Source of the DNA: Robiginitomaculum sp.
GTDB taxonomy: Bacteria; Pseudomonadota; Alphaproteobacteria; Caulobacterales; Maricaulaceae
NCBI GenBank assembly: GCA_002733485.1
Contig: NVVU01000019.1
Location: 18,826-26,872 of the forward strand
DNA length: 8,047 nucleotides
Reading direction: 5' to 3'
Shown: positions 7,802 to 8,047 of the stretch, one piece after another
Numbering within the stretch: position 1 is the stretch's first letter
Layout: each line of letters opens with the position of its first letter
The notes under the pieces: generated by a model
Databases searched by the model: none
Seen by the model: the letters and a program-made list of their open reading frames with translations, nothing else
Told to the model about the DNA's origin: nothing
Position numbers and translations under genes: made by a program

Positions 7802-7861
7802 GGATGAGCGAACCTTTTCGCGAGTCGGGTGTGTGCACAAATGTCACAGCCGAGAAAAACT
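7802..7861 (-). other. Leader between the upstream membrane gene and mreB
   Basis: Sixty bases without a gene. Near mreB the minus strand has GCGAA-AAGG-TTCGC (7821-7808), a 5-base stem whose four-base loop is the likely Shine-Dalgarno sequence. A palindrome TGTGCACA lies at 7832-7839. I could not find a convincing -35/-10 pair here or in the end of the upstream gene, nor a terminator. Confidence 0.3.
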
Positions 7862-8047
7862 TTATCCTTTTTGCGACGCCGCGCGTTTGATTTCAAGGCT
7901 TGTGGGCGCAATTTGCGATTGTTTTATCAGCCTTAGAGCCATTCTCTTGCCAAATATGGCCAGAACCAGCCAAATCAGGGCCATGATGGTCAGAATTGCC
8001 ATCAACATCTGATAGCGGCCATTGGCCGCCTGGGACAAACCGGCCCC
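7862..8047 (-). CDS. C-terminal end of an unidentified membrane protein (5' partial)
   Basis: The minus-strand frame entering at 8047 stays open for 61 codons to a TAA at 7862-7864. The visible part starts GAGLSQAANGRYQ, then has one clear membrane helix (about residues 14-32, MLMAILTIMALIWLVLAIF). A basic, probably cytoplasmic tail of about 29 residues follows, ending AASQKG. The helix followed by Gly-Lys-Arg suggests the C-terminus faces the cytoplasm. I do not recognise the family, and too little is in the window to assign it. A short protein starting at an internal ATG (codon 14 or 16) is possible, but the frame continues to the window edge. It lies 60 bases upstream of mreB on the same strand with no terminator seen between them, so co-transcription with the rod operon is possible. 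That the frame is coding is inferred from its uninterrupted length and coherent hydrophobic pattern. Confidence 0.6.
   Translation of the reverse strand, partial: GAGLSQAANGRYQMLMAILTIMALIWLVLAIFGKRMALRLIKQSQIAPTSLEIKRAASQKG

Noticed and set aside
7831..7850. A CRP/FNR-like site (TGTGACA and TGCACA with a short spacer) in the mreB leader
   Set aside because: The second half does not match TCACA, and the position downstream of any plausible promoter is not informative.
7864..7900. A possible promoter for mreB using TTGAAA and GATAAA at the end of the upstream gene
   Set aside because: The spacing is about 24 bases, far from the usual 17, and the -10 match is poor.
7758..8012. A plus-strand open frame crossing the mreB leader and the upstream gene end
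   Set aside because: No ribosome-binding site or hydrophobic pattern supports it, and it overlaps coding sequence on the other strand at both ends.

Overview
The window looks like chromosomal DNA of an alphaproteobacterium. This rests on the style of the MreB, PBP2 and RodA proteins and on the gene order mreB-mreC-mreD-pbp2-rodA. The genus cannot be named from the sequence alone. Base composition and coding style look even throughout, and I see no tRNA, rRNA, insertion sequence, CRISPR array or phage gene.

Layout, left to right. Positions 1-2166 (+) hold the 3' part of a large hybrid sensor histidine kinase: the end of one PAS domain, two complete PAS domains, HisKA, HATPase and a C-terminal receiver. 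Its 5' end lies outside the window. All other genes are on the minus strand, so in transcription order they read right to left: the C-terminal end of an unidentified membrane protein (8047-7862), mreB (7801-6764), mreC (6689-5730), mreD (5730-5179), pbp2/mrdA (5179-3314) and rodA (3317-2163). The kinase and rodA converge and their stop codons overlap in a single TTAA.

The five minus-strand genes encode the core of the Rod complex (elongasome), which builds the lateral peptidoglycan wall. MreB forms membrane-bound actin-like filaments. MreC and MreD link the filaments to the periplasmic synthases. RodA is the SEDS glycan polymerase and PBP2 is its partner transpeptidase. From mreC to rodA every junction is a stop/start overlap (TAATG, TGATG, ATGA), which suggests translational coupling. 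Only mreB is separated, by a 74-base spacer carrying an 8-base inverted repeat. The kinase is probably not part of this operon.

I found no evidence for an undescribed system. The points worth a second look are small: the shared convergent stop codons with no terminator between them, the inverted repeat at the mreB-mreC junction, the correct mreB start, a Cys-Ile pair in the PBP2 active-site motif, the duplicated PAS domains with a shared cysteine, and the unidentified gene upstream of mreB. No gene-free stretch exceeds 80 bases.
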